Source: Polytrichum commune
Lineage: Eukaryota > Streptophyta > Polytrichopsida > Polytrichales > Polytrichaceae
Length of the DNA: 64,000 bases
NCBI GenBank assembly: GCA_950295325.1
Contig: OX485807.1
Coordinates: 19,811,666 to 19,875,665, forward strand
Direction: 5' to 3'
Part shown: positions 21,590 to 33,411 of the stretch, piece by piece
Layout of the letters: each line of letters begins with the position of its first letter
Position numbering within the stretch: the first letter of the stretch is position 1
Notes under the pieces: model-generated
Seen by the model: the letters and a program-made list of their open reading frames with translations, nothing else
Database searches by the model: none
Told to the model about the DNA's origin: nothing
Translations under genes and position numbers: made by a program

Positions 21590-24547
21590 TTGTAGTATTT
21601 TTGGGCCATCCCCTTCCGAGGAAGCCTAAAAATATCACACAAGCCCTTCGTTGAAGGTGGCTTGCACTTGCAGGTGCCCAAGCTGAACCCGGATGATAGG
21701 TTTATAACTTGAGTACTTAGATTTTTAAGGGAAATTAAACATGTGTTGTAGTACCTCCGAAGGTTGGACCTTAGTTTTTTACTATTGTGGTTCTAAACTC
21801 CACTAACCAATTTCATGTCTAGTTCTAACTTTAACTTACAACCTATTTTAAATGCAGACGCACCAGCCTTGAAACCAAAACAATCCTAACTTGTGAATTG
21901 GGATGGTTTTGATACACACCAACCGGATGTGATTCATACCACCCTAGCTCAATGAACGGAATAACGACGATTTGATAGACCATTCAATTCTTCTTATTTC
22001 TTTATTTAGTTATATTTAATTTTCTAAGCGGGGGAACTTGGTCTAAGTCCCACCATTTAGACAAATTCCTTTATAATTATTTAATTTCGTTTGTATATCC
22101 TACTTCACTACATTCATATATTATGCATCACCCCTTATCTAGTTGGTGCACCCTTTACCTCGGAACATTCTAAGGCCTCGTGCAAGTCCTTTGAAGGTCG
22201 AGTGACATCTCATATCCTTTAGACTTCAACGGTTCGAAGGGTGGTATCACTCTACCGAGTTAAGTTTTCGATTCGGGTCTCTCGCCAATAAGGGTTTACG
22301 ATTTGTTTTGTATGTTTTTAATTGTTAAGTGCGTTTACACTGGATAGACCACGAAATGCAACTTAATGGGCTAGGGTGACGGACAACCTGTTGCACAATT
22401 TTCATAAATTAGGGTCATTACTCCCAATCTATGGGTCCAACAACATAATAGTGGATTCGCGGATCATAAATTTTACATTTCCATCAATAACATTCAGAGT
22501 GGTCGTGTCGGTGATTAATCCGACTTACCACATATGAAACTTGCTAATAAATAAAGCTACTATCACAAAACATACCAAGGGGTCCGAAAACAATAGAGTT
22601 GGGTATTCCCTTGGCGGTCAAGTGGTCAAATCACTTGACCTTAAAGATAGGTGAGTGGGTTTAGAGATGTATACCTTAGCCGCGCTCCCTCCAACCCTAA
22701 ATGAAAGGTTAGGATTAATTAATTACCTTAATTATCCTCGGTTGATTAGGTTCAATGTAGGCCGAGCCACTACCTCCTTCGTTGCTCCACTTTCCGGACG
22801 TCGACCTTGCCTCCTTCCTTGTAACTAGTTTGATTATAAAACGTACATTAGTTAGCAATTAAAATATAAATTGTTTTTTTTGCACTGTAATTTAGGCCTA
22901 AGCATAATAAATTTATTTAGTGCGTGTAATTATCTTTCCAATAATATAAAAATCACATTAATCAGATAAGAAATGCAAAAGTTATAAGGGTTGGAAGTGC
23001 GACGTCGATTCAACCGATCTGTCCAACCCACATATCCAACTTCCAACTTCAAAAATTCATAATAAATTCATTACTACTTGGATTTGGGCTTTCCTTACAC
23101 CATTGGAAAACTATTAACAAGATCTAACTAGAAAAAAATATGATATCAGCAGGTTAAGCTGATATGAATCCAGCAGACTCCTTGTAACACAGCAGTCAAC
23201 CAGGACGTCTTAACTATGTATCTCGTCTTTAGAAATTTATATCTAATTAATTTCTTATTCAAATGAAACGTTATTAATACCCATAGAAATATATTAAAAA
23301 TATTTATTTGAGAAAAATATGTGATTAGCAAGTTAACCCAAGATGAATCCAGAAGACTCTCTGTAATGTAGCAGTCAACCAAGAAATTTCAAACTACGTA
23401 TCCCACCTTCAACAATTTATATCTAATTCAAATATTATTCTAATGAAACGTTCTAAACAATCTTGGAGAACTAGACAAAAGTTCTACTTGGAAAAAATAT
23501 AATTTTTTTAAATTAAAATTCTTGTTAGGCTAGCAGGTCTGATCCAGCAGCCGCTACCCAAAAGACCACCGAGTTTTTCTATTTCATCTTTGAAAATTCA
23601 TAACTAATTGTCACCTTAACCAAATCACAAATGGGAATTGGCTATGGATAGCTATAGGAAATCTCTCTAAGAAAAATATTTTGTTTTAGCTCCTGAACTA
23701 AGCTTTAAGGGCATTGGCAGCTGAGGTCTACAATGCCTCCACTCGCAATTTACCTCTACAAAAGAAAGGAAGAAATTTTTTGGTGTGTTAATAAACACAC
23801 ATTATAACTAGGAGAGAGAGTAGATGAATTTCTCAAGCCTTTCTCTTAGGCCATTGAGAATACACGCTAAAGGATTTTTTCTAACTACATTGAAGCAGGG
23901 TTTTGCCAAAGCATTAAAGGAAGAGAGAGATACTACAAAGTAAAAGGAGGGATTTTTAAACCCTCTCAAAAAAATGGTTGGACCCCTCCGCCACTGGCTT
24001 CATTCTTCGAACCCTTTCCCAAAATTTTGGCTCAGAAGTTTTCCCGGTAGAGGTTAGCATTTTCTCGCCGAGGTGGCTCTGACGAGAAATCTTAGAAATT
24101 TGTCTAAATTTTTGCCATCAAGTTGACAAGGGGGCAAGTGGGCAAGTAGGCCCTTGCTATTTTTTTTTTCTTCAAAAATCTTCAAGCCGATTTCGTCTTC
24201 TTACGCCAAACACCTCCAATATTCTTGTGTGGCCCCCATTAAATAATAAACTAATATTTGTTTAGCTAGCTTCTACTAACATTTGCTTAGCTAGCAGTTT
24301 TTACGAGCTAGCATATTTTTTCTACTTCACTATTTTCTAGCATTACTTAGTTTTCATGTTAACCAACCTTACCCTTCATTAGAATTTTGTTACTTCCGCT
24401 TGAAGGCCCGAAGTCCTCGGTACTTCACATTTTTTCTTCTAGGCTAAATACTAAATGAACTAATTTTCCTTAAATTCCCTATCAATTCTAAATTTTAATG
24501 TTATCATTTTAACTAAAAGTGATCCCGCAAAGTGGTGGACCACTCTA
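21590..24547. mobile_element. About 2.96-kb non-coding insertion, possible solo LTR
   Basis: The array is broken at TTTAAAACATT (left) and resumes at AAAACATTCAAGCATCGG (right), so AAAACATT is present on both sides and can be a target duplication. The insert starts TGTAGTATTTTTGGGCC, has no protein coding region, and contains three diverged internal repeats (about 23130-23280, 23320-23460, 23525-23640) with AGCAGTCAACCA, ATTTATATCTAATT and AATGAAACGTT. The length, lack of genes and TG start suggest a long solo LTR of a Ty3-type element. The right end does not give a clean TG...CA border with a 5-bp duplication, so the type is uncertain. Confidence 0.55.
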
Positions 24548-24845
24548 AGGGTTCAAAACATTCAAGCATCGGTTATAAACCACCGTAATGTTTGGTTTTT
24601 TGGGTCATGTGGTCTCTTGATGTAAGTGTTGTTTGTGTTGCAAAAAACATGCACATGCATCCTTCCACAACTTGATAACACCAGACGTGAGGCTATTGCC
24701 GACTCTTTAATTAGGTCTCTACTAGTTTGTTTCAGGTCCTATATCCCTCAAAACATTCAAGCATCGGTTATAAACCACCGTAATGTTTGGTTTTTGGGGT
24801 CATGTGGTCTCTTAATGTAGGTGTTGCTTGTGTTGCAGAAAACAT
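24548..24845 (+). repeat. Tandem array of the GH3-2 3' end, right part
   Basis: This is the continuation of the 195-bp array after the insertion: the rest of one unit and one more full unit (CCTTCCACAACTTGATAACA at 24661). After AACATGCACATG at 24841-24852 the sequence leaves the repeat and follows the 3' flank of GH3-1. Confidence 0.88.
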
Positions 24846-24955
24846 GCACATGTATTTAAGAACGCAGGGTGGATTGTAGATACTAGTCTTGTTCATGCCT
24901 GCGACAATCGAGTGGCGTTGCACAAGAAACAAAGGTTCCATGTCTTGAACCACAT

Positions 24956-25328
24956 AGATAGAATAGATAGAAACTCCGGTCCTTTTTTAGAAAAGGGCCG
25001 GCGTGAATAAAGTGTCCGTTCGTAATGCCAATGACCCGATGCCCACTGGACAAGGGGACATTGGGACAATACTACTCTCCCCTTTCGAGGATGGACACTA
25101 TAGTGACACACTATACTACTTCCTAGCTAGCCACTAGTGCCTTGAAGATACCGGACATGGTATCCCCCCAAAGGGCTTTGAGGTACCCATACAACAAGGT
25201 CCAAGGACCCCCCACCATAGTTGGGTGGACTAAGGTGGTGAGCACCACGCCGGCATGGGGAATAGAACCCACAACCTCCTCATTGGGGGCCATGAGCCCT
25301 AACCACCAAGCCAAGGCCCGTGGTGCCC
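24956..25328 (-). mobile_element. tRNA-derived SINE with 15-bp target duplication
   Basis: Read on the - strand, the element starts GGGCACCACGGGCCTTGGCT. It has an A-box-like TGGCTTGGTGGTTAGGGC and a B-box-like GGTTCTATTCC about 45 nt further, the internal Pol III promoter of tRNA-derived SINEs. It ends in a simple CTATCTATTCTATCT tail. TGTCTTGAACCACAT flanks it exactly (24941-24955 and 25329-25343). It is 373 bp. Comparison with the GH3-1 3' flank (about 12787) shows the site without insert. A young, well-preserved insertion. Confidence 0.88.
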
Positions 25329-25427
25329 TGTCTTGAACCACATTGACTTGGTTCTATGTTTCCCTGTTTTGCAGCTCATAGCAGTCAACATCAATCGTAG
25401 GTTGAGGTATGCACGCCATAATCAAAC

Positions 25428-25821
25428 ACTACACTAACTATGATATCTAGTGTTTGATACACTAAATACGTCAATAACGTTATAAAAATAAGTAACATTA
25501 ACTGTAAATTCAAACACTAAATATCAACTATAGTAATATGTGGAAGTGACATGTCTGATATTAGTGTTAGTAAGGATATGAATAGAATGCCATCAACTTC
25601 AGCATATTAGAAATCAATGAGCAGGAAGGTGGGACGCCATCTCTAAAATCACAAGTCTAATGAAATCCATGCTTCACAGGAAGGGGGGGTGGCAGTAGGG
25701 AAGGTAGCGGCACATTTATGTCAAACACTAATTGTCAAGGAATTTAAAATTAGTGTTGAGCAAGGTAGGGTGGTAACAACTTTGAATATAATCAAACACT
25801 AAATATCATATTTAGTGTAGT
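25428..25821 (+). mobile_element. Palindromic-terminus element, copy A2
   Basis: Left end ACTACACTAACTATGATATC then TAGTGTTTGAT; right end ATCAAACACTAAATATCATA then TTTAGTGTAGT. It is 394 bp. Interior pieces AAATAAGTAACATTAACTG and GGGTGGTAACAAC match copy A1. No coding capacity. It lies directly after the GH3-2 3' flank; the homologous GH3-1 site (about 12885) has no insert. Confidence 0.75.
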
Positions 25822-26509
25822 TTTATGTAGACGTCTATATTTGAGCGGGCATTAGAAAGACATGTGTTGCAATGAGATTGCACTATGTGCTCAAAATACA
25901 TAAACCATTCTACTAGGATCAATACATGAATTAGTCCTACTAGTAGAGTTCATTGTGAAGTATGGGGATCAATTGGGGTCGAATTGCCTTTATGGTCCCT
26001 TGTTTACGTGTAACCAGAACGTTTTGGAGGGCTTCTTTGAGTTTTACATGCTGACATGTATTTATTTTAGTATAAGTAATGATCTTCTTATTTTCTTTGC
26101 CACCTATATGCACATGCATCTCTTTGCTCCTCTCACTACTTGTGTGCTCCTCAAATAGATTCAATCTTTAGAAGGAACTCAAAATTTTCTCAAAGTTTTT
26201 TTGCCTTGAAATAGAGCAAAATGACATCCCTCCCTAGTTCTATTTCTAGGTAATTGACACATGTGTTGGAAGTGGGAGACATGAGAGATTTCATCAAAAA
26301 GCTTGACTTGGTCCCCATTTTGGGTGACTTTATGGGTAACTCTAATGTGATGTGGAAATTTGGCGTGGAAATGATTAACTTGGGCTACTCTAATTGTCTA
26401 GTTGAGGTGGGAAAAAGTGGGTCCAAGACCTTGTATACCTAGTCAACTGAGGAGAGAGTAGAAGGAAAATTTAGGGATTCGTGAAAATATAAGAATCCCA
26501 AAACATGTC
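25822..26509. other. Intergenic, no gene seen
   Basis: Short ORFs only. The phrase around 25890-25910 (GTGCTCAAAATACATAAACC) recurs in diverged form near 11940, 18530 and 33705 and marks a further dispersed repeat. Confidence 0.4.
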
Positions 26510-26870
26510 AAGTGAGGATTAAATGTGACTATGTTGTTGCACTCTTGTCTTTTGTTTGTTTGATGCAATCGTTGAGTTACTTGCTATGGATGAAAATTGT
26601 TGAACGATTTTCTCATTGGAAAGTCAAAGTGGATACTATGTATAATAGAGGTATATATATTTTTTATGATGTATATTTTGCAAATGTAGTGGAGGCGTCT
26701 ATCACAATAATTTGAGAAGCTCAATATAAATACATGAGTCTATTTTCTAGCATGTTTTTAGTGTGTATACATTTGTTTTCTGCATAACCTTGCATATAAG
26801 GGGTTTAATCTCATGGTGCTCCACGCATGTCAATTAGGTTTCCAATGAAGTGTCCATATCCTAGGCCAGT
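26510..26870 (+). repeat. Partial copy of a dispersed repeat of about 650 bp
   Basis: TTTGATGCAATCGTTGAGTT, TATGGATGAAAATTGTTGAA, ATTGGAAAGTCAAAGTGGAT and AGGTTTCCAATGAAGTGTCC recur in this order at 27460-27750, 59580-59890 and, in part, 53950-54230. It is the 3' half of the family only. Confidence 0.65.
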
Positions 26871-27119
26871 CATTGGCCGTCTTGTTGTCCCATCAAATTT
26901 TTGTTCCCGCCATGATTCCGTTGATAGTTTAGTCATGTGGCTCGTCCACTTGTTCTTCCAATGGGCGATGGTGCTAGTCCCTCTAAATCACATGTAACTA
27001 TCTTGACAGGAACAAGAAGGAAACAAAAAGAGGGGTAAGAGGGCAACCATGTCTTCCAAGACACTCGAGCAGCCAAGCCCTAGGGGGTGGACAAGTATGA
27101 GTGTAAGAAGGGGGATTTT

Positions 27120-27755
27120 TTTGAGGCATTAGCGTACACAATATACATAAGGGAGATGTATAAATTTTTCTCTAGTATGTACATTTAAAAAAAATATTAA
27201 GAATGTTGAAGTAAAGGTAGATGTATAAAAAGGGGCCCTGAGGTTTAGAGAAATAATTGACAATAAATGTTAGTTTCATCCAATTTGTGTTTTCGTCCAT
27301 TGTTTTTATATGGTAATAGTCCTTAATGATATATATATTATTTTTTTGTTGGGGTTTGCATTTGAGATATGGGTTTTACAAACTAGAGGCTCTTGGAGCG
27401 TTCATGGGCTCCCTTGAGATTTGCTCTCTTAATTGTGGCTAAGTTATTATGCTCTTGTCTTTATTTCCTTGATGCAATCGTTGAGTTACACGTTATGGAT
27501 GAAAAAATGTTCAAAGACTTTCTGATTGGAAAGTGAAAGTGGAATTTATATGTATTAGTTCATGATTTGAAGTTTGTAGTGGAGCATTTTGCATATTACA
27601 TTGAAAAACTTAGTATAAATACACGAGTCCATTTTCTAGCATGATGGTAGTATGCATACATAGTTCTTTCTATACATTTCTCACATATAGGGGCTTTAAC
27701 TTCATAGCGACCCATGCACGTCATTTAAGTTTCCAATGAAGAGTCCAACCCCTAT
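27120..27755 (+). repeat. Copy of the dispersed repeat, near full
   Basis: It starts TGAGGCATTAGCGTACACAA and has TTCTCTAGTATGTACAT, GGGGCCCTGAGGTTTAGAGA, TTGATGCAATCGTTGAGTT and AATGAAGAGTCCAACCCC. The same order is found at 53690-54230 and 59240-59890. There is no ORF, and neither TIR nor LTR was found, so the class is open. Confidence 0.65.
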
Positions 27756-28270
27756 GGACCAAGTTGCCATGGGTGGAATATATTATAGGGGAGGATGGAG
27801 GTATTCAATATGTCCATTCCTTGATGTGCACTAAGATTGAAGGTAGAGATAAGCTTTTGGTACCTAAGCTTGATTATTTGATGAAGCATGTTGGTTGCCG
27901 TAAGGCTTAGTTTACTACTATGGGTGCATATTGTGTTGTTGGGCAATTCTATATCTCAAAAGATTACATTCATGTGAAAATGAAGCTCTATTTCTTGCTA
28001 CCAAGTGTGATGGTGTAGTGCAACAACTTGCTTATGGTGTGACCATGGAAAGGAAAAAAATCGGTGTAATATGCTTGCTTGTTCATCTTGCTTTGTGATG
28101 GTTGACCAAGATTACAAAGATAAGAAGGGAACATTGGTCAATGGAAATGGCCTAGGGGATGGCTGAGTGTTTACATCAGGGGTGTCTTAGTTAAAACAAG
28201 CAAATATAATCCAAAAGTTTAAATACATATCGGTGTCTTAATATGAGATGGTAATTTCCGACCAACAATC

Positions 28271-29795
28271 TTGGGTTTGAATTCATTGCTATTGCATGCA
28301 AGATTGGTTGTGAACACCTTTGCTGTTGGTCCTCAAAAGTTGGTGGGAGGAGAAATTAGTGACAACTTGAAAGTTGACATCTTATTGGCTTTTGAGGGGC
28401 ACGGAGGCATGTTCCCCGTTTGTCACCAGAAGAGATTGGCAAAAAACTTGACATTTGCTTCAGGGCTGATGGTGTCCATGTTCCAAGGGGTAGGCAACAA
28501 GGCAGCCATGCAATTGAAGCAAAAAAATTCATCATTCACAATTGGTGTTCATTGCATGAGTTATAAAAGTAACTTGGTGGTGCAAACTCTTAGCAAGCTA
28601 CCGATTCTAAGATTGAAGACATGTAGCAAACATTATACACATACTTTATTTATTCTAGCAAGAGATGCCAAGAGCTTGCATATGTGGCCAACATTGTAGA
28701 AACATGAAGCAACTAGTTGCTCTGTAACGGTAAGACGCGTTGGATTTCTATGCTTGCTCCCACCAAGCTTGTTTGTTTTTGGAATATTGTGCATTAGTCT
28801 TGAAAATGCAACAAGACAAAAATACCAATGGCCAACCAAGAGCCAACCTTGCTTTGTTGACTAATCTTGAGTGTTTGCTTGGCTTAGCTTGTTTGATTCT
28901 TTTGGTGCATGCACTTAGGTACTTGATCAAGTTTAGCCAAGTACGCAATTGTTTCATTGGGGACATGGTGGCCATGGTCAAAATATGGAATGGTGATGTG
29001 TATTCACAATATGTGGATACAGTGTGGCATTCACACAAGACCATATGTTAAAAGTGTACGAGGACATTGTTTGGAATACTGTAGAGCATGCCCAATGTGA
29101 TATAATTGACAACAACTACTGCAAATGTCAACCACTTGACATATATGGATGGTTGACTCTACCGTCATTATGCAAGTTAAGTTGCAAGGTTCCAAGGAAT
29201 ATTAGATGACCACCCCTACACTGCTCTCTGCTATGGTGAGCTTTGTCCAACATTAGTGCTACCAAGCTAGGGCCAAGACCATGACTGAATTTGAGAAGCA
29301 TTTACCTGCTTCAAATGTCATGGATGCTCTCAAGGTTATCTACCATAATATTGGGTGTTAGCAATTGTGAAGGCAACATTTCCTAAAGGAATGATCATTC
29401 TTAAGGCCTAGTATGGTGTGGCTAAGAAACTATGATGTGGCTAAGGCAATGTGGTGGTTGCCCTTGTTGACGTGCAACTCTTGGATGCTCAAAACTCATT
29501 CTTAAAGATGAGCATGAAATCAAACTACATGTGGGCCATGACATTTTTTGGGGACTTGAACCCTTAACCATGATATGGCATAAACTTTCCATGAACGCAT
29601 TGCTAGCTTTGAAAGTCGTATAGTTTATGGTACATATCATGTGATGAGTTGAGGATGAGCAAGTGTTTTTAACCTTAAGTTTTATGAAAGGTAAGCTAAA
29701 GAACAAGTTGATTGACCACTTGTGCAGTTAACGGTGTGCATGTTAATCACATTGGCACCTTGACAACTTCTTGTTTGACAATACATTTGCACCTT
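28271..29795 (+). pseudogene. Decayed hAT-type transposase
   Basis: Frames in order show HCMSYKSNLVVQTLSKLP (about 28553-28606), then KHYTHTLF, KMQQDKNTNGQPRANLALL (28806-28862), QYVDTV with FTQDHMLKVYEDIV, EKHLPASNVMDALKVIY (about 29290-29343), NALLALKVV (about 29596) and EDEQVFLTLSFMKGKLKNKL (about 29650). This order (a histidine-rich core, a helical insert, then the C-terminal dimerisation region) is that of hAT-related transposases common in plants. The frame changes several times and there are in-frame stops, so it is dead. No terminal repeats were located. Confidence 0.65.
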
Positions 29796-32700
29796 GGAAG
29801 CAAGCAAAGGGCAAGTTTGCAATGCTAGCATGAGGTAACTTTCATTACTAATTTGATTTGAATAATGATGAAACTTTAGTTGTCAGTTTTTTGTGACCTT
29901 TTTTGATGCCCTTAAGTTTGAAGGGCAATCCTAATTGTCTTTGTGTGTTTGTCAAGCTCTAGTTAGTGACCATGAATAGGACTGCGGAAACAAATGCATT
30001 TGAGGGGCAATTGTGTAGAAGGTGATTGTATTGCCCTTGTGGCAATTGTACCAATCAATTTTGATAAATGCAATGAGTTTTTGAAGCAATCTCACAAGGC
30101 CAAATGTTTGTCTCTCAAATGTATGGTCTATTTGAATATTTTTTCCATGATGCTAGCCATAACTCACCTATTTGTGAAGTCACTGGGTGATCCATTTTTG
30201 GTTATGGTTTTGTTGTAAGAGCATTACTAAGGTTTAAGTTTTAGGTAGTGCATTTTGTCAAGCATGGTCTTTTAAAGACTAGTATTCAACAACCCCCCCT
30301 CCCCCCCACACCTATACACTCACATACATACAATACCAAGTATATATTACTAGATTTTTTGCTACTATTATGGAGTTAAATGCTATAGAGTCTAAATTGT
30401 CTACTAGGTAGAAGTACAAGTCACCATAACTTTAATTAAGTCAATCTAGGAAGCCATAACTTTGCTGTCCTATTACTGTTGTAGTTGCCACATTTTCAAA
30501 TCAAGATAAAACCTAAATTGCCACTTCATTTTTCTTTAAATTTTTTATTTTCCATTTTTACCTTAAATTTTTGGTGTTGTGCAGCTTAATTTCTACCTTA
30601 GTAATCACAAAGGCTAAGGTCAGCAGGTGTTAAACCCACATACTTTGCTAATTCTTGTCTTTGCATTTATGGTTTGAGGAAATGGCAATCACATTACGTT
30701 AGCAACTCCAAGAAGAACCCATTAACAACTACAACAAATGGTGCATCAATCATGATTTTATGTATTTGTTGTGAATTATTGAAATGGTTGTTGTCTGATT
30801 CTATCAACCACGTCTTAAGCCCCCCCCCCCAAAGCCATTTTCTCTCTTGTACTCTGGACCTACGTGTGTTTTGTGCTAAAGAGTTACCAATCTTAAATGG
30901 TTATAACTTATACTTCTATCAATGTTGTAGAGAGATGTAATAAAGTCGCTGCTTTGTGAAAATACTAGAGAATGGCATCTATATTAAAATCTTGAACCAA
31001 ACTTGGGTACATTGTGGTCATGTCAAGAAAGTACATTAGAATATCTCGTAATGGTACTAACTCTCCTCAAAATGCTTGCTTTACCTTACATTTAGCCGCC
31101 ATGCGGCTGTTGGAGGCCACGGGCAACTACGGTAGTTGTTTCCAGATATTGGTATTCAATAGCTCCTTGGTGTCTCTTTGGTGGCAATAAGTCTAAACCA
31201 CATTCATAAATCAAGTAACCAACTCTAGCATGCTCTTGAGGCTACCCACGCATGCACATTAAGTTGCCATGATCCTACATCCTACCAAACTTCTACTTCA
31301 TCCCATCCACCTTCCTCAAGTCACATGCCTCCAGTGTCATACTCTTTGTGGGTGCGAACATGGCTCTAACAACTCACAAATGGAGAGACAAGCTTGAAAC
31401 TTGAAACTTGAATCCTGGTATCTCTGAATCATGAGCTTGGTGTACAAAATCTCTACTTAGGTCAAAGAGAAAATGTCCTAATTTCAATTACCTATACATG
31501 CCAAGGTAAATGGGTACTCAAGCATGGCCACAATTGTCACATCAATAGTTACATCAAATAAATTTAAACCTACTTCAAAAATACTTTGCACAAAGCAAAT
31601 AGGCTCAATATCCTCATGGGATGGGGTTTGTAACCCCAACTCACCTCCACCAATTGACATCTGTCAATTGGCATCCCCTCTTTCCACATTTTCTTCTTTG
31701 CAATGCCCACTCTCATATTGTGCTTGCAAATATATGGCGTGAATCCACAATATGAGGCCATGTAGGTGGATGCTGGTAGTTCGCCACTTTGATTCTCCCT
31801 TATTGCGTTGTGGAGATTCTCCAACCTCAAATATTGTGCTCACTACATATAACTTGCCCTTATATTTTGTGAGGGAAAGCCACGTGTTTCCATATCTTTA
31901 TTACATCTCCAATTTTCACGAAAAAATTAGCTCAAAACACTCGTAAACTCAATATGCTCAAATAGGGTCATCTATTTGTACTACTCATGTAGGTCATGCC
32001 CCACCTTTTGCATGGGATACAATTGAATATCCCGTTTAAGGCCCTTACCTATACCTCATGATTGTCAAAATATGGGAACCCAACTAACATGCCACTTTTG
32101 TCTATAATGCCTTACATAAAGCTCAATTATATGTAAAATTGGCAAGTCACTGGGAATGTCCGCTCACTTGTCTTTATCAGTGTGCTACACAGTGGACATC
32201 CCATGTAAGATGCTTGCATATCATCCATTCTATGTCTCCACATGGCTTATATTCTCTTGGAAGCCATGTAACATATGGTTTGCTACCATCGTTCCCTTAA
32301 TTAAATCATGCATCCATAATAGATCCAAAAAAAAAGGCGAGCTTACTTTAACAACAACACCCTATAATCCATAAGGTAGACCATGCTCAAACCAACACCT
32401 TCAAACCTTATACAATAAGTATAAAATGATTTTGAGAATGTCCTTGTTCACCACCTTACCAACATGTTTCCATTACTACCAATAAAATACTAGACCTTTA
32501 TAACTTTTGCATATAAATTCAAATAAGACACACTTTGATGCGTTAGAATCACTTATCAATCAACATCCAAAATTGTTAAGATATTTTACTTATATATATG
32601 GATGGTTCATGCTTATTGTGATGGGTTTAGTAACACCATCTACCTTGCATTTTATTTTGCAGATCAAATCTAGTGTCTTACTCCACATGGCTGAAATGCG

Positions 32701-33139
32701 CAAGCAAAGAACCATCACACAAAAGTGTTTGGGGAGGTTACTTGAGCACGTGATGCGTATTAAATATAATGAACCGTGAGTCACTCTAAGTTAATTGAAT
32801 GGTCACTTTGAAGCTTATGGCCTTGATGTCACCTCACCGGTAATTGGTCGGTGGGTGACATGTACACGCCCCAAAATTTCTCCCTCCTTTAGCTAGCCTC
32901 TCAATGCCCCCCCCCCCCCCCCCTCTCTTGCACGTCCCATGTCTTTGTTGTCAAGTAAAGTACTCGAAAGTGAAGTGCCTTACGACAACTCTCCCAACAC
33001 ATTTATGAGCATCCCAAAGTATGTGAGCCTTATGTGGTCACTCTTCTTAATTGAACACCTAAATTTGAGGGCAAACATATGACAAGGTTTCTAGAAGATA
33101 TCATATATTGAAAGAAAAGAAAGGTTCAAGCCATGTGCT
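29796..33139. other. Gene-poor intergenic region
   Basis: Many short ORFs in conflicting frames; none shows a family signature. C-runs lie at 30295-30308 and 32909-32923. The stretch 32400-32570 (CAAATAAGACACACTTTGATG) is a diverged copy of 39470-39640, which lies in an intron of the - strand gene. Confidence 0.5.
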
Positions 33140-33140
33140 T

Positions 33141-33411
33141 AGAATATAGACCACTAGAAGAGAATTTGTCCATGGCAACTATCCGTTGCGATTTGGCCAT
33201 TGCAGCTCATGGCAGGAAATTGCATAAAGATATCATTTTGGTTGCCAACCACAGGATTTTGGTTAACTCATTGTCCAAAAACCACATCCAGATACCTTCA
33301 GTTGACAACCAAAATGGTTTATGTATGCATTTTCTTGCCATGAGTCGCAATGGCAAAATTGCACCGGATGGTTGTAATGGCGAAGTCTTCTCCTAGTGGA
33401 CATCATTATAC
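33141..33411. repeat. Long imperfect fold-back (about 110-nt arms)
   Basis: The left arm (33141-33250: CCACTAGAAGAGAATTTGTC, CATTGCAGCTCATGGCAGGA, ATCATTTTGGTTGCCAACCA) pairs with the right arm (33297-33411: TCAGTTGACAACCAAAATGG, TCTTGCCATGAGTCGCAATG, GTCTTCTCCTAGTGG), with mismatches and small bulges. The loop is about 45 nt. The shape fits an old MITE or a plant primary microRNA. No known microRNA sequence was recognised in the arms. Confidence 0.7.

Noticed and set aside
20342-24845. CRISPR-like or satellite array
   Set aside because: Units are contiguous, about 195 bp, contain GH3 coding sequence and have no spacers; they are duplicated gene-end sequence.
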